From: Nitrospira sp. | GTDB lineage: Bacteria; Nitrospirota; Nitrospiria; Nitrospirales; Nitrospiraceae | DNA: 64,000 bases | Direction: 5' to 3' | Assembly (NCBI GenBank): GCA_024998595.1 | Contig: JACOEK010000001.1 | Span: forward strand, 372,001 to 436,000 | In this document: positions 55,966 through 64,000 of the stretch, piece by piece | How the letters are laid out: each line of letters starts with the position of its first letter | Numbering within the stretch: position 1 is the first letter of the stretch | Made by a program: the position numbers and the translations under genes | The notes under the pieces: model-generated | What the model saw: the letters and a program-made list of their open reading frames with translations, nothing else | Told to the model about the DNA's origin: nothing | Database searches by the model: none

Positions 55966-57521
55966 CGTGCCGCTGCCTGTTCAGAAGATGAAGGAGAAAT
56001 GGCCGCCATCGCTGCCGCCGCTTTCGGGAGAGGGGGTAGCGGAGGCGTCGTCGCAAACGCGGGAGCCTTCTGACCATTCAGGAGGTTCGTCACGCTGGCA
56101 TGCATGCGGGTCAATAACGGATTTGGGAAAATCCCCAGCACGAAGACCAGGACGATCAGCGGAACCAGCGTGGCCGTCTCTCTGGCATTCAGGTCCAGGA
56201 GATGGGCGCGATGCGCAGGTGCAGGAGTGCCGAACACCACCCGTTGCATGAGCCAAAGCATATACGCAGCGGCCAGGATGACACCCAGCGCGGCGAAGGC
56301 CGTGGCAAACTGACTCCAGAGGAACGTGCCGGCCAAGACAAGAAATTCGCCGACGAAACTGTTGGTCCCCGGAAGCCCTAAGGACGACAAGGCAAAAATC
56401 ATTAAGAAAATGGCATAACGAGGCATCGGCCCAGCCAGGCCCGTATTGTCCTGAATCTGGCGACTGTGGGTCCGCTCGTAGATGATTCCCACGCACAGGA
56501 ACAAGCCCCCGGTAGTGATCCCGTGATTGACCATCTGCATGACTGCCCCTTCGATGCCCTGAATATTGAGGACAAAGATTCCCAATGTCACGAAGCCCAT
56601 GTGGCTGACACTGGAGTAGGCGATGAGCTTCTTGATGTCGGTCTGCGCCAGCGCCATGTAGGCCCCGTAAATGATGGCGATGATCGACAGGGCAATCATC
56701 GGTTTGGTGAACGTCACGGTGGCGTCAGGGAGCATCGGCAAGGTGAAGCGGAGGAATCCGTACGTCCCCATTTTCAGCAAGACGCTGGCCAGAATGACGC
56801 TGCCTGCGGTCGGAGCTTCCACGTGAGCGTCCGGCAGCCAGGTATGGAACGGAAACATCGGGACCTTGACCGCGAAGGCGGCGAAGAAGGCCAGGAACAG
56901 CCACATCTGGAGCGATGCGCCGTACGTTCCGCGGCTCAGTTCAAGAATGTCGAAAGTATGTCCGCCCTGGAAGTACAGCGCCAGGATGGCGACCAGGAGG
57001 AGCAAACTGCCGGCCAGCGTGTAGAGAAAGAACTTGATCGCCGCATAGAGACGATTGGGACCGCCCCAGACGCCGATCAGCAGATACATCGGGATCAGCA
57101 TGGCTTCCCAGAACACGTAGAACAGCACGAAGTCCAGTGCGACGAAGACGCCCACCATCGCCGTTTCCATGACCAGGAGCATCGACATGAACAGCGGCAC
57201 GCGTTTCTCGATCGCTGTCCAGGACACCGTGACGCAAAAGGGCATGAGGAAAGTGGTCATGAGGACCAGGGGAAAGCTGATGCCGTCCATACCGAGGCTA
57301 TAGTTGACGGGCGGCGAACTGATCCATGATGCCCGTTCCACGAACTGCATAGTGGCGGTGGATGGATCGAACAACCACCACAGCGGCAAGGAGAGAAGGA
57401 AGGTGCCGATGGTGAAGCCAAGGGCCACCCAGCGGGAGGACTCAGCCTTGACCAGGAAGCAGAGAACGGCTCCGATCAGCGGGAAAAACACGATCAGGGT
57501 CAACCAGGGGAACGACGTCAC
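55962..57521 (-). CDS. nuoM: NADH-quinone oxidoreductase subunit M
   Basis: 519-residue antiporter-like subunit with about 14 spans; typical FYVFWEAMLIPMYLLIG, PFHTWLPDAHVEAPTAGSVI (split) and KLIAYSSVSHMGFVTLG are present. I place the start at GTG 57521, with GGAGTGG 7-12 bases upstream, giving the usual N-terminus in its first span (TSFPWLTLIVFFPLIGA). The longer frame to 57788 would reach into nuoL and adds 89 unrelated residues. Only one nuoM is seen in the cluster, so there is no sign here of the duplicated-nuoM (2M) arrangement. Confidence 0.9.
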   Translation of the reverse strand: MTSFPWLTLIVFFPLIGAVLCFLVKAESSRWVALGFTIGTFLLSLPLWWLFDPSTATMQFVERASWISSPPVNYSLGMDGISFPLVLMTTFLMPFCVTVSWTAIEKRVPLFMSMLLVMETAMVGVFVALDFVLFYVFWEAMLIPMYLLIGVWGGPNRLYAAIKFFLYTLAGSLLLLVAILALYFQGGHTFDILELSRGTYGASLQMWLFLAFFAAFAVKVPMFPFHTWLPDAHVEAPTAGSVILASVLLKMGTYGFLRFTLPMLPDATVTFTKPMIALSIIAIIYGAYMALAQTDIKKLIAYSSVSHMGFVTLGIFVLNIQGIEGAVMQMVNHGITTGGLFLCVGIIYERTHSRQIQDNTGLAGPMPRYAIFLMIFALSSLGLPGTNSFVGEFLVLAGTFLWSQFATAFAALGVILAAAYMLWLMQRVVFGTPAPAHRAHLLDLNARETATLVPLIVLVFVLGIFPNPLLTRMHASVTNLLNGQKAPAFATTPPLPPLPKAAAAMAAISPSSSEQAAAR

Positions 57522-57616
57522 GAAATTCCACTCCGCAAGTAAAAGGTCACCGGTGCACGTACCACATGTGGGCTCCCGCTTCCTGCCTGCGGGTGGCCTG
57601 ATACCGTTTCGACTGA

Positions 57617-59515
57617 TTACAGCAGCAAATAGACCGTCAGGATGACGACGGCACCCAACGTCATGCCGAGCGCGTAATGCTGGGTCTGCCCGCTCTGTGT
57701 CAGCCGGATAAACCAGCCGCCCCAGGCGATCGCCCGGGCTACTCCGTTGACGGCGCCGTCGATGATGGCCACATCGACATGTTTCCACAGCCCCTGTGCG
57801 GCCGACAGCGTCGGACGGACCAGAGATCGGTCATAGGCTTCATCGATGTACCACTTATGCAGAGACAACTCATAGGCCGCGCGCCACTGTTGCGCGAGGC
57901 GATCCGGCAGGCCGGGGTTCAGCACATACAGGTAGTAGGCCGCGCCGATTCCCGTCAGCCCCATCAGTGTGGCTAGCGCCATAATGCTGTAAGCGGCTGA
58001 TCCCTCATGATGCGCAGCCGCGCCTTCCCCGTGAAAGACCGGTTCCAGAAACGCCGGGATGCCCAGGTAGCCGGCGACAACACTCAGAACGGCCAGTACC
58101 ATCAAGGGGGCCGTCATAGTGGTCGAAGGTTCGTGCACATGGCTGGCATGGTGCGGATCGACACGGGACTTGCCCCAAAACGTCACGAACACGAGCCGGA
58201 AGCTATAGAAGGCCGTCAAGCCTGCCGTCAACAATCCGCAGATGGTCAGGACCTGTCCCAACGGACCGGCCGACCAGGAGGAGACCAGCAGATCATCCTT
58301 GCTGAAGAACCCGGCGGTAAGCGGGAATCCGGCCAGCGCGAGTGAGCCCACCAGGAAGGTCCAATAGGTGACGGGAAGTTTGTCCTTCAAGCCACCCATG
58401 TGTCGCATGTCCTGCTCGTGATGCAGGGCGATGATGACCGAGCCGCAGCCCAAAAACAGAAGCGCCTTGAAGGCACCATGGGTCAGCAGATGGTACATAC
58501 CGGCGCTGTACGCGCCCAAGCCGCAGGCCATCACCATATACCCGAGCTGGCTCATGGTCGAATAGGCGACCACGCGCTTAATGTCCGTCTGGGTCAGGGC
58601 GATGGTGGCGCCCAGCATCATCGTAAGTGCGCCGACCAGTGCGACCACCGTCATGGCCGTGGGAGAAAGGTTGTAGAGCGGGGCTAATCGCGCGACCATG
58701 AAGACACCAGCCGTGACCATGGTGGCGGCATGGATCAAGGCCGAAATCGGCGTCGGTCCTTCCATTGCATCGGGAAGCCAGACATGGAGCGGAACTTGTG
58801 CGGACTTGCCGACGGCTCCGGTGAAGAGTAGGAGGCAGATCATTGTCATGACCGAGACGTCCCAGGTGCCGCCGATCGGGCCGAGGAGATTGGTGGTTTT
58901 GGAGGCCAGAGTTCCGGCCTGCGCAAACACCGTGGCATAGTCGAGCGAGCCGAAGGAATACCAGACGAGGAACAGGCCGAGGATGAAGCCGAAGTCTCCG
59001 ACCCGGTTGACGAGGAAGGCCTTCGTCGCGGCAGCGCAGGCGCTCGCCCGGTCGTACCAGTGTCCAATCAGCAGGTAGGAACAGAGTCCCACCGCTTCCC
59101 AAAATACGAACAACTGCAGCAGATTGTCCGCCATCACCAGCATGAGCATCGAGAAGGTGAAGAGGGCGATGTAGGCGAAGAAACGGGCGTAACCAGGCTC
59201 GCCGTGCATGTAGCCTATGGTGTAGATGTGCACCAGCGTGCTGACGGTGGTGACCAGGATCAGCATGACGGCGGTCAGGCGATCGATGGAAACGCCGATG
59301 TGAATATCCAGGTTGCCCGAGGTCAGCCAGGTATACAACGGCACGTTGACGGTCTGGCCGGTGGCGACGTCATGCAGCGCCAGCAATGAAAGCACGAACG
59401 AGCCCACCATGGCCGGAACGGCCACCAGATGGGCCCGGTCTTTGATCCATTGTTCCCCGATGCCCACGATGAGGAAAGAGAACAGGGGAAGAAATGGTAT
59501 CAGCGCGTAAATCAT
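57617..59515 (-). CDS. nuoL: NADH-quinone oxidoreductase subunit L
   Basis: 632-residue antiporter-like subunit; standard length, with the LPDAMEGPTPISALIHAATMV region (divided) and the extra C-terminal amphipathic arm ending in a final span. Pumps protons as the distal module. Follows nuoK by 16 bases; a 95-base gap separates it from nuoM's GTG start. Confidence 0.95.
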   Translation of the reverse strand: MIYALIPFLPLFSFLIVGIGEQWIKDRAHLVAVPAMVGSFVLSLLALHDVATGQTVNVPLYTWLTSGNLDIHIGVSIDRLTAVMLILVTTVSTLVHIYTIGYMHGEPGYARFFAYIALFTFSMLMLVMADNLLQLFVFWEAVGLCSYLLIGHWYDRASACAAATKAFLVNRVGDFGFILGLFLVWYSFGSLDYATVFAQAGTLASKTTNLLGPIGGTWDVSVMTMICLLLFTGAVGKSAQVPLHVWLPDAMEGPTPISALIHAATMVTAGVFMVARLAPLYNLSPTAMTVVALVGALTMMLGATIALTQTDIKRVVAYSTMSQLGYMVMACGLGAYSAGMYHLLTHGAFKALLFLGCGSVIIALHHEQDMRHMGGLKDKLPVTYWTFLVGSLALAGFPLTAGFFSKDDLLVSSWSAGPLGQVLTICGLLTAGLTAFYSFRLVFVTFWGKSRVDPHHASHVHEPSTTMTAPLMVLAVLSVVAGYLGIPAFLEPVFHGEGAAAHHEGSAAYSIMALATLMGLTGIGAAYYLYVLNPGLPDRLAQQWRAAYELSLHKWYIDEAYDRSLVRPTLSAAQGLWKHVDVAIIDGAVNGVARAIAWGGWFIRLTQSGQTQHYALGMTLGAVVILTVYLLL

Positions 59516-59531
59516 GGTCGGTACGATCGGC

Positions 59532-59837
59532 CTATCGTTTCAACAAATTGAGGTCGTCGATATAGATCGATGAATTGGTCCGGTGAAGCGCGATAATGAT
59601 GGCCAGACCCACGGCCACTTCCGCTGCCGCCACCGTCAACGCGAAAAACACGAAGACCTGCCCCGCGACATTGTGAAAATACTCCGAAAACGCCACGAAG
59701 TTGATGTTCGTGGCATTCAGCATCAGCTCGACCGACAGCAAAATGATAATGATGTTTCGCCGGATGAGCACACCCACCACACCGGTGAGAAACACGAACC
59801 CGCTGAGAATCAGATAGTAGGATAGGGGGACAGCCAT
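59532..59837 (-). CDS. nuoK: NADH-quinone oxidoreductase subunit K
   Basis: 101 residues, three spans; conserved glutamates in [17 protein letters not shown] and [13 protein letters not shown] belong to the proton path. Length and order J-K-L are canonical. It follows nuoJ by 11 bases. Confidence 0.95.
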   Translation of the reverse strand: MAVPLSYYLILSGFVFLTGVVGVLIRRNIIIILLSVELMLNATNINFVAFSEYFHNVAGQVFVFFALTVAAAEVAVGLAIIIALHRTNSSIYIDDLNLLKR

Positions 59838-59848
59838 ATGGATACCGG

Positions 59849-60364
59849 TTATTGCTGAACGCGTTCGTTGATGTCTTTTTTTGCCAGAATGATCGCCCCA
59901 ATCATGGCCACCAGCAGGATCAACGAGGCGACTTCAAAGGGAAACAAATAGGTCGAGTACAAGGCCTCCCCGATCATTTCTGTATTGCCCGGTCCCACGG
60001 CGGGATCTGCCGGGATTGCCGGGGCCGAGGAGGCGGTCCGGGATTGAATCAGCAACAGGATGACTTCAGTGCATAACATCACACCCAGAAGTCCTGCCAC
60101 CGGGAGTTGGTTGTGATAGCGCTCTTCGGATTTGATGCTCAGGAGCATGACCACAAACAGATACAGCACCAGAATGGCGCCGGCATACACGACGATTTGG
60201 ACTGCAGCCAGGAACTCTGCGTGCAGGGTGACGTACAGGCCCGCGACATGAAAAAACATGATCAGCAACGCCAGGGCGCTGTACACCGGGTTGCGCAACG
60301 CGACTACCAGCACGGAAGTCGTCGCGATCACCGCAGCAAAATAGAAGAAGAAAATGTGATCCAT
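59849..60364 (-). CDS. nuoJ: NADH-quinone oxidoreductase subunit J
   Basis: 171-residue membrane subunit, five spans; conserved [20 protein letters not shown] (the pi-bulge helix region). An insert of about 30 Ala/Pro-rich residues lies between spans 4 and 5. Separated from nuoI by an unusually wide 130-base gap in which I see no gene. Confidence 0.95.
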   Translation of the reverse strand: MDHIFFFYFAAVIATTSVLVVALRNPVYSALALLIMFFHVAGLYVTLHAEFLAAVQIVVYAGAILVLYLFVVMLLSIKSEERYHNQLPVAGLLGVMLCTEVILLLIQSRTASSAPAIPADPAVGPGNTEMIGEALYSTYLFPFEVASLILLVAMIGAIILAKKDINERVQQ

Positions 60365-60494
60365 GCGTCCGTTATCTCGTCCGAATCAACTGCAACGTCC
60401 TGCCCCCTGTCGCCCTGGCGTTCTGCCCGGTGGCAGTCTGTTCGCCTCATTCGTCTCTGTGTGGGGGGCCAGCACGGAGGACGAGGCGGAAGGC

Positions 60495-61070
60495 CTAGTT
60501 CTCCTTTTGCGGGAGATGCTTGAACGTAACATTAAAAAACGCCACGTTCGGATGCTGCAGCTCAAGGCGCTTTTCCCTGACGGGATAGGATCGATCGCCG
60601 ATGGCCAGCAGCTGCTGTTTGTTGAGATGGAGTTGGCGCTTGTCGTACACGGCCCATTCGAACTCGCGGGTCATGCCCAGGGCATCCACGGGACAGGCGT
60701 CGACGCAGAGGCCGCAGAAGAGGCATCGCGTCATATCCATGTAGTATTCCTTGGAATACCGCTTGGTCGGTTCCCCCGGAACTTCGCCGCTGACGACCCG
60801 GATCACGCGCGAGGGGCAGGCCGCTTCGCACAGGTCGCAGCCGACGCATTTTTCCGTTCCGTCGTCATACCGCAACAAGGCCAGCATGCCGCGATAGTTA
60901 TCGGGGAGAAGGCGTTTCTCGTGCGGGTACTGCAGCGTGATCGGTTTGTAGTTGAGGAGGTGCTTGAGCGTGGCCTTCATGCCGATCAGCAATTCATAGA
61001 AGGTCAACGTTTTCAGCCAATCGCTGAACGACGATTTTCGCTTAGGCTGTGCCGTGATGGCGACGTTCAT
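60495..61070 (-). CDS. nuoI: NADH-quinone oxidoreductase subunit I
   Basis: 191-residue peripheral subunit with two 4Fe-4S motifs: CVGCDLCEAACP (near residues 77-88) and CLFCGLCVDACP (about 115-126). Passes electrons to cluster N2. Standard length; 9 bases after nuoH. Confidence 0.95.
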   Translation of the reverse strand: MNVAITAQPKRKSSFSDWLKTLTFYELLIGMKATLKHLLNYKPITLQYPHEKRLLPDNYRGMLALLRYDDGTEKCVGCDLCEAACPSRVIRVVSGEVPGEPTKRYSKEYYMDMTRCLFCGLCVDACPVDALGMTREFEWAVYDKRQLHLNKQQLLAIGDRSYPVREKRLELQHPNVAFFNVTFKHLPQKEN

Positions 61071-61079
61071 TGCGCTCCG

Positions 61080-62147
61080 TTACCGCGGAAAGAAATAGGC
61101 GGCGATGGCCGTCAACACGATGTTGCCAAGGGCGATGGGCAACATCACCTTCCAGCCGAACCGCATCAGCTGGTCATACCGCAGGCGGGGCAGCGTAGCC
61201 CGCAACCAGAAAAACAGGAACAGGAAGAAGTAGACCTTCGCGGCAAACCAGACGACGTTTTCCATCCAGGCGATGCTATCCAGGCCGATGTGCCCGAGGA
61301 TGGTGCCGGGATACGGGGCATTCCACCCGCCTAGAAACAACGCCGCCGCCACGCAGGACACCAGAATCATGTTCGCGTATTCCGCAATGAAGAAAAACGC
61401 GAAGCGCATGCCGCTGTATTCGGTGAAGAACCCCGCTACCAGTTCGCTCTCCGCTTCCGGCAGGTCGAATGGCACCCGGTTGGTTTCCGCGACCGCTGAA
61501 ATGACGTACACCACGAAGGCGAAAATCTGCGGAAACGGCATGGCGATGATGAACCAGTTCCAAAACCCTCCGGCCTGCGCCTCGGTGATTTTCACCAGGC
61601 TCAGAGAGCCGGACAGGAGGATGACGCCCACGATCGCGAGGCCGACGCACAATTCGTAGCTGATCACCTGCGCGGCAGAGCGGAGTCCGCCGAGGAGGGA
61701 GTACTTGCTGTTCGAGGACCAGCCGCCCAGGATGATGCCGTAGGCGCCGATGGAGGCAAAGGCCAGAATATACAGGATGCCGATGTTGATATCGCTGATC
61801 ACGAACGGCTTGATCTGCATGCCGAACAGTTCGATGGTCATGCTCGGGCCGAAGGGGATCACCGCAAAGCCGATCATGGCCGGCACCAGGGCCAGAATGG
61901 GAGCCAACGTGAAGAGAAACTTGTTCGCACCGGCCGGAATAATGTCTTCCTTAAAGAAGAGTTTTAATCCGTCTGCAATCGGTTGAAGCACGCCATAGGG
62001 GCCGACTTCCATCGGGCCCATGCGATCCTGCATCCAGCCAAGCACCTTCCGTTCCGCGAGGGTCAGGACCATGACGGTCAGCATCACCACTCCCATTACC
62101 GCGGCGATTTGGGCTAACGACACCGCCAGTCGTAATCCGATTTCCAT
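61080..62147 (-). CDS. nuoH: NADH-quinone oxidoreductase subunit H
   Basis: 355-residue eight-span subunit forming part of the quinone chamber. Conserved [22 protein letters not shown] (two runs), the [16 protein letters not shown] loop and [13 protein letters not shown] near the end are present. Ribosome site weak. Starts 24 bases after nuoG. Confidence 0.95.
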   Translation of the reverse strand: MEIGLRLAVSLAQIAAVMGVVMLTVMVLTLAERKVLGWMQDRMGPMEVGPYGVLQPIADGLKLFFKEDIIPAGANKFLFTLAPILALVPAMIGFAVIPFGPSMTIELFGMQIKPFVISDINIGILYILAFASIGAYGIILGGWSSNSKYSLLGGLRSAAQVISYELCVGLAIVGVILLSGSLSLVKITEAQAGGFWNWFIIAMPFPQIFAFVVYVISAVAETNRVPFDLPEAESELVAGFFTEYSGMRFAFFFIAEYANMILVSCVAAALFLGGWNAPYPGTILGHIGLDSIAWMENVVWFAAKVYFFLFLFFWLRATLPRLRYDQLMRFGWKVMLPIALGNIVLTAIAAYFFPR

Positions 62148-62171
62148 AACAGCAATACTCCTCGTTCCGTC

Positions 62172-64000
62172 CTACGAGACCTTCGCCAGAGACACGTGCG
62201 CGAGCTTAAAATAGGGGATTTGAGTCCGGGGATCAATCATCCATTCAGCGAGTTGTTTGGCTTCGCCGTCGAAATGTTCAGGAAACCACACCAGGCCGGC
62301 CGGCACACGCTCGCGGATCTTCGCTGTGGTGGTGATGGAGGCCCGCGCGTTCGAGACCGTCACTTTCCCGCCGTCCGTCAGCCCCAATTTGGCCGCATCC
62401 GCCGGATTGATGGACAGAAACCCTTCCTGCTGCAGTTGAAGAAGGCCTTTGGAATGGGTGGACAGTTTGCCCGAGTGAAACAGCGTTTGCACGAACATCA
62501 GCGTGAACGGGCCGTCGCCGGATTGCGGAGCGGGCGTGAGGGCATATCGTCCCGCCATATCGACTGCAAACCCCTCCGTCAGATAGCCACTGAGTATGGC
62601 CTGGTTCACCTTGGGTGACGTGGGCGTCGGTCCCAACAGGCCATATCCGGGAATGACGCTGCGAATTTCTTTGAGGATTTCCCGCGCATCGGCATATTCA
62701 AGCGGTGAGCCCATCAAGACGGAGATCGCCGACAACATTTCCCAATCGGGGCGACTGTCGCCGACCGGATTGATGGCCTGACGAACGGCTTGCACATGTC
62801 CTTCGGAATTGGTGAAGGTGCCGTCCTTTTCAATATATGAACAGGCGGGAAGCACAACATGGGCCATGGCCGCCGTTTCGGTGAGGAATAACTCCTGACA
62901 GACCAGTAGTTCCAGTTTGGCGAGAGCTTCTTTGGCCCGGGCTGTAGCCGGCAATGTGCCGACCGGATTCTCACCGACCACAAACAGGGCTTTCAGGGCG
63001 CCGCTATTGGCGGCGGCAAGCATCTCGGTCAACGAGATGCCAGGCGTGCGGGGCAATTCCTCGCGCCACACCGATGCGATACGATCTCTGGATGATTGAT
63101 CGTTGAGCGGGGCCGGTCCGGGAAGGAATTCAGCGACGGCGCCCATTTCGACTGCGCCTTGATCGTTGTTTTCTTCAGCCAGCGGCCCGAGCCCGCACCC
63201 GGGCTGATTGAGTTTGCCGAGAAGGATCAACAGGTCCAGGAGATTCGTGGTCGTTCCTTCTCCACCGGGATGACGCAATACGCCGTTTCCAACCAGAATC
63301 ACCAGTCGTTTGGCCCCAGCTAAGAGCTTGGCGGTCTCCGCCCATTGTGCGCGGGTGTGGCCAGTCGTGGTTTCGAGTATGTCCCAGGAGATCTGTTGCA
63401 GGCCGGTGGTGAGCCGTTGCACGAAGGCCGGCGCCTGCTCAGCCAGGCCTGCGTCCACTAGGTTGCCCTCAATCACGGCCTTGATCAGGCCCAGGACGTT
63501 GTTCCCGATCTGTCCGGGATGGCTGGAGAAATGCTGCGTGGCCAGGTTTGCGATGTTGCTGAGGGTGTCGACGGCCGGTTGTAGCGATTCGATGGTGACC
63601 AGACTGGCCTGACGCTTCTTTACGGCTTCTTTGACCTTGAGCCCGGTGATGGGGCTGGTCTCAGTGATATTGGTGCCGATCAGAAGCAAGGCGTTGGCGG
63701 CCACAATGTCTTCGAAGGCGATGGTCCAGCGGTGAGTGCCTTGCACGCGTTGAAGCGCTCGTACCCCACTCAAGTGGCCGTATCGCGCGCTGCTATCGAT
63801 CTTATTGGTGCCGATCACTTGCCTCATGAATTTCTGGAAGACATAGAGGTCTTCGTTTGTGCAGCGGGAGGTAATGAGCCCTCCGAACGCATCGGGGCCA
63901 TGGGCCAGTTTCACCCGGAGGGCCTGTTCGGCGACATATTCCAGCGCGTCTTCCCAGGTGGCTTGCACCAAGACGCCATCGCGGCGGATCAACGGATGGG
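62172..64000 (-). CDS. nuoG: NADH-quinone oxidoreductase subunit G, 5' end missing
   Basis: The C-terminal 609 residues of the molybdopterin-oxidoreductase-like large subunit; the frame is open to the window edge (HPLIRRDG is the first sequence read), so the N-terminal 2Fe-2S and 4Fe-4S domains lie outside. The visible part includes VEMGAVAEFLPGPAPL and the C-terminal molybdopterin-dinucleotide-binding-type barrel. A TTG at 63992 is not a real start. It carries electrons from NADH in the input module. Confidence 0.85.
   Translation of the reverse strand, partial: HPLIRRDGVLVQATWEDALEYVAEQALRVKLAHGPDAFGGLITSRCTNEDLYVFQKFMRQVIGTNKIDSSARYGHLSGVRALQRVQGTHRWTIAFEDIVAANALLLIGTNITETSPITGLKVKEAVKKRQASLVTIESLQPAVDTLSNIANLATQHFSSHPGQIGNNVLGLIKAVIEGNLVDAGLAEQAPAFVQRLTTGLQQISWDILETTTGHTRAQWAETAKLLAGAKRLVILVGNGVLRHPGGEGTTTNLLDLLILLGKLNQPGCGLGPLAEENNDQGAVEMGAVAEFLPGPAPLNDQSSRDRIASVWREELPRTPGISLTEMLAAANSGALKALFVVGENPVGTLPATARAKEALAKLELLVCQELFLTETAAMAHVVLPACSYIEKDGTFTNSEGHVQAVRQAINPVGDSRPDWEMLSAISVLMGSPLEYADAREILKEIRSVIPGYGLLGPTPTSPKVNQAILSGYLTEGFAVDMAGRYALTPAPQSGDGPFTLMFVQTLFHSGKLSTHSKGLLQLQQEGFLSINPADAAKLGLTDGGKVTVSNARASITTTAKIRERVPAGLVWFPEHFDGEAKQLAEWMIDPRTQIPYFKLAHVSLAKVS

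Noticed and set aside
57522-57788. 89-codon N-terminal extension of nuoM
   Set aside because: Encodes polar, Arg-rich sequence overlapping nuoL; normal NuoM begins at the GTG start.
60363-61334. 323-codon frame opposite nuoI and nuoH
   Set aside because: Antisense to conserved complex I genes, low-complexity product.
63990-63992. TTG as start of nuoG
   Set aside because: The frame stays open to the window edge and the sequence is internal to NuoG.

Overview
The window looks like a chromosomal segment of a Nitrospira-type bacterium (phylum Nitrospirota). The basis is the high GC content, very large multi-PAS sensor kinases, many small envelope lipoproteins, and a complete-looking nuoG-N block. 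The genus is an inference from gene content; no rRNA or species marker is present. I saw no tRNA, rRNA, CRISPR array, insertion sequence or phage gene.

Layout. 1-1.7 kb: small envelope genes on the + strand (DUF486 membrane protein, lipoprotein, a 30-residue membrane peptide, a secreted beta/gamma-crystallin). 1.7-16.1 kb: a long, tightly coupled minus-strand operon. It reads lipoprotein, polysaccharide deacetylase, ACP, acyl/aryl-AMP ligase, hotdog dehydratase, LpxL-like acyltransferase, LolA-like protein, MMPL exporter, ketoacyl synthase (KS), chain-length-factor-like KS, second dehydratase, ketoreductase, a GT2-GT1 fusion and an AI-2E-family permease, followed by an outer-membrane-like protein. 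This is an aryl-polyene-like polyketide/lipid pathway, but no ammonia-lyase or methyltransferase gene is visible and the accessory set is unusual. 16.3-26 kb (+): a HerA-like ATPase, a 1702-residue kinase with two GAF and nine PAS domains and its NarL-type regulator, a second NarL-type regulator and a single-domain receiver. 26-30.8 kb (-): a patatin-membrane-GNAT fusion and a UPF0114 protein. 30.9-39.4 kb (-): a signalling operon of one pseudo-receiver regulator and two hybrid kinases. 39.7-43.4 kb (-): an atypical KS, a nitroreductase-like protein and a LuxR/EpsA-type regulator. 43.6-47.3 kb (-): a five-gene envelope operon including two genes that together resemble a degenerate, split copper amine oxidase. 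47.6-54.4 kb: housekeeping genes (uvrC, a dapF homologue with both catalytic cysteines replaced by serine, a glyoxalase-fold protein, GNAT, deacetylase, site-2-protease-like peptidase, YihY). 54.5-64 kb (-): nuoN, M, L, K, J, I, H and the 3' part of nuoG, which runs off the right edge.

How it fits together. The aryl-polyene-like operon has one chain-building module (ACP, ligase, KS/CLF pair, KR, two hotdog dehydratases) and one envelope-delivery module (acyltransferase, LolA-like protein, MMPL exporter, glycosyltransferases), suggesting a lipid or pigment built in the cytoplasm and moved to the outer membrane. The window is rich in NarL/LuxR-type helix-turn-helix regulators. Several promoter regions share a TACCC...GGGTA or TACTCCT element resembling NarL-family half-sites, which could link the envelope, regulator and KS/nitroreductase genes. 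No gene-free stretch exceeds about 280 bases.
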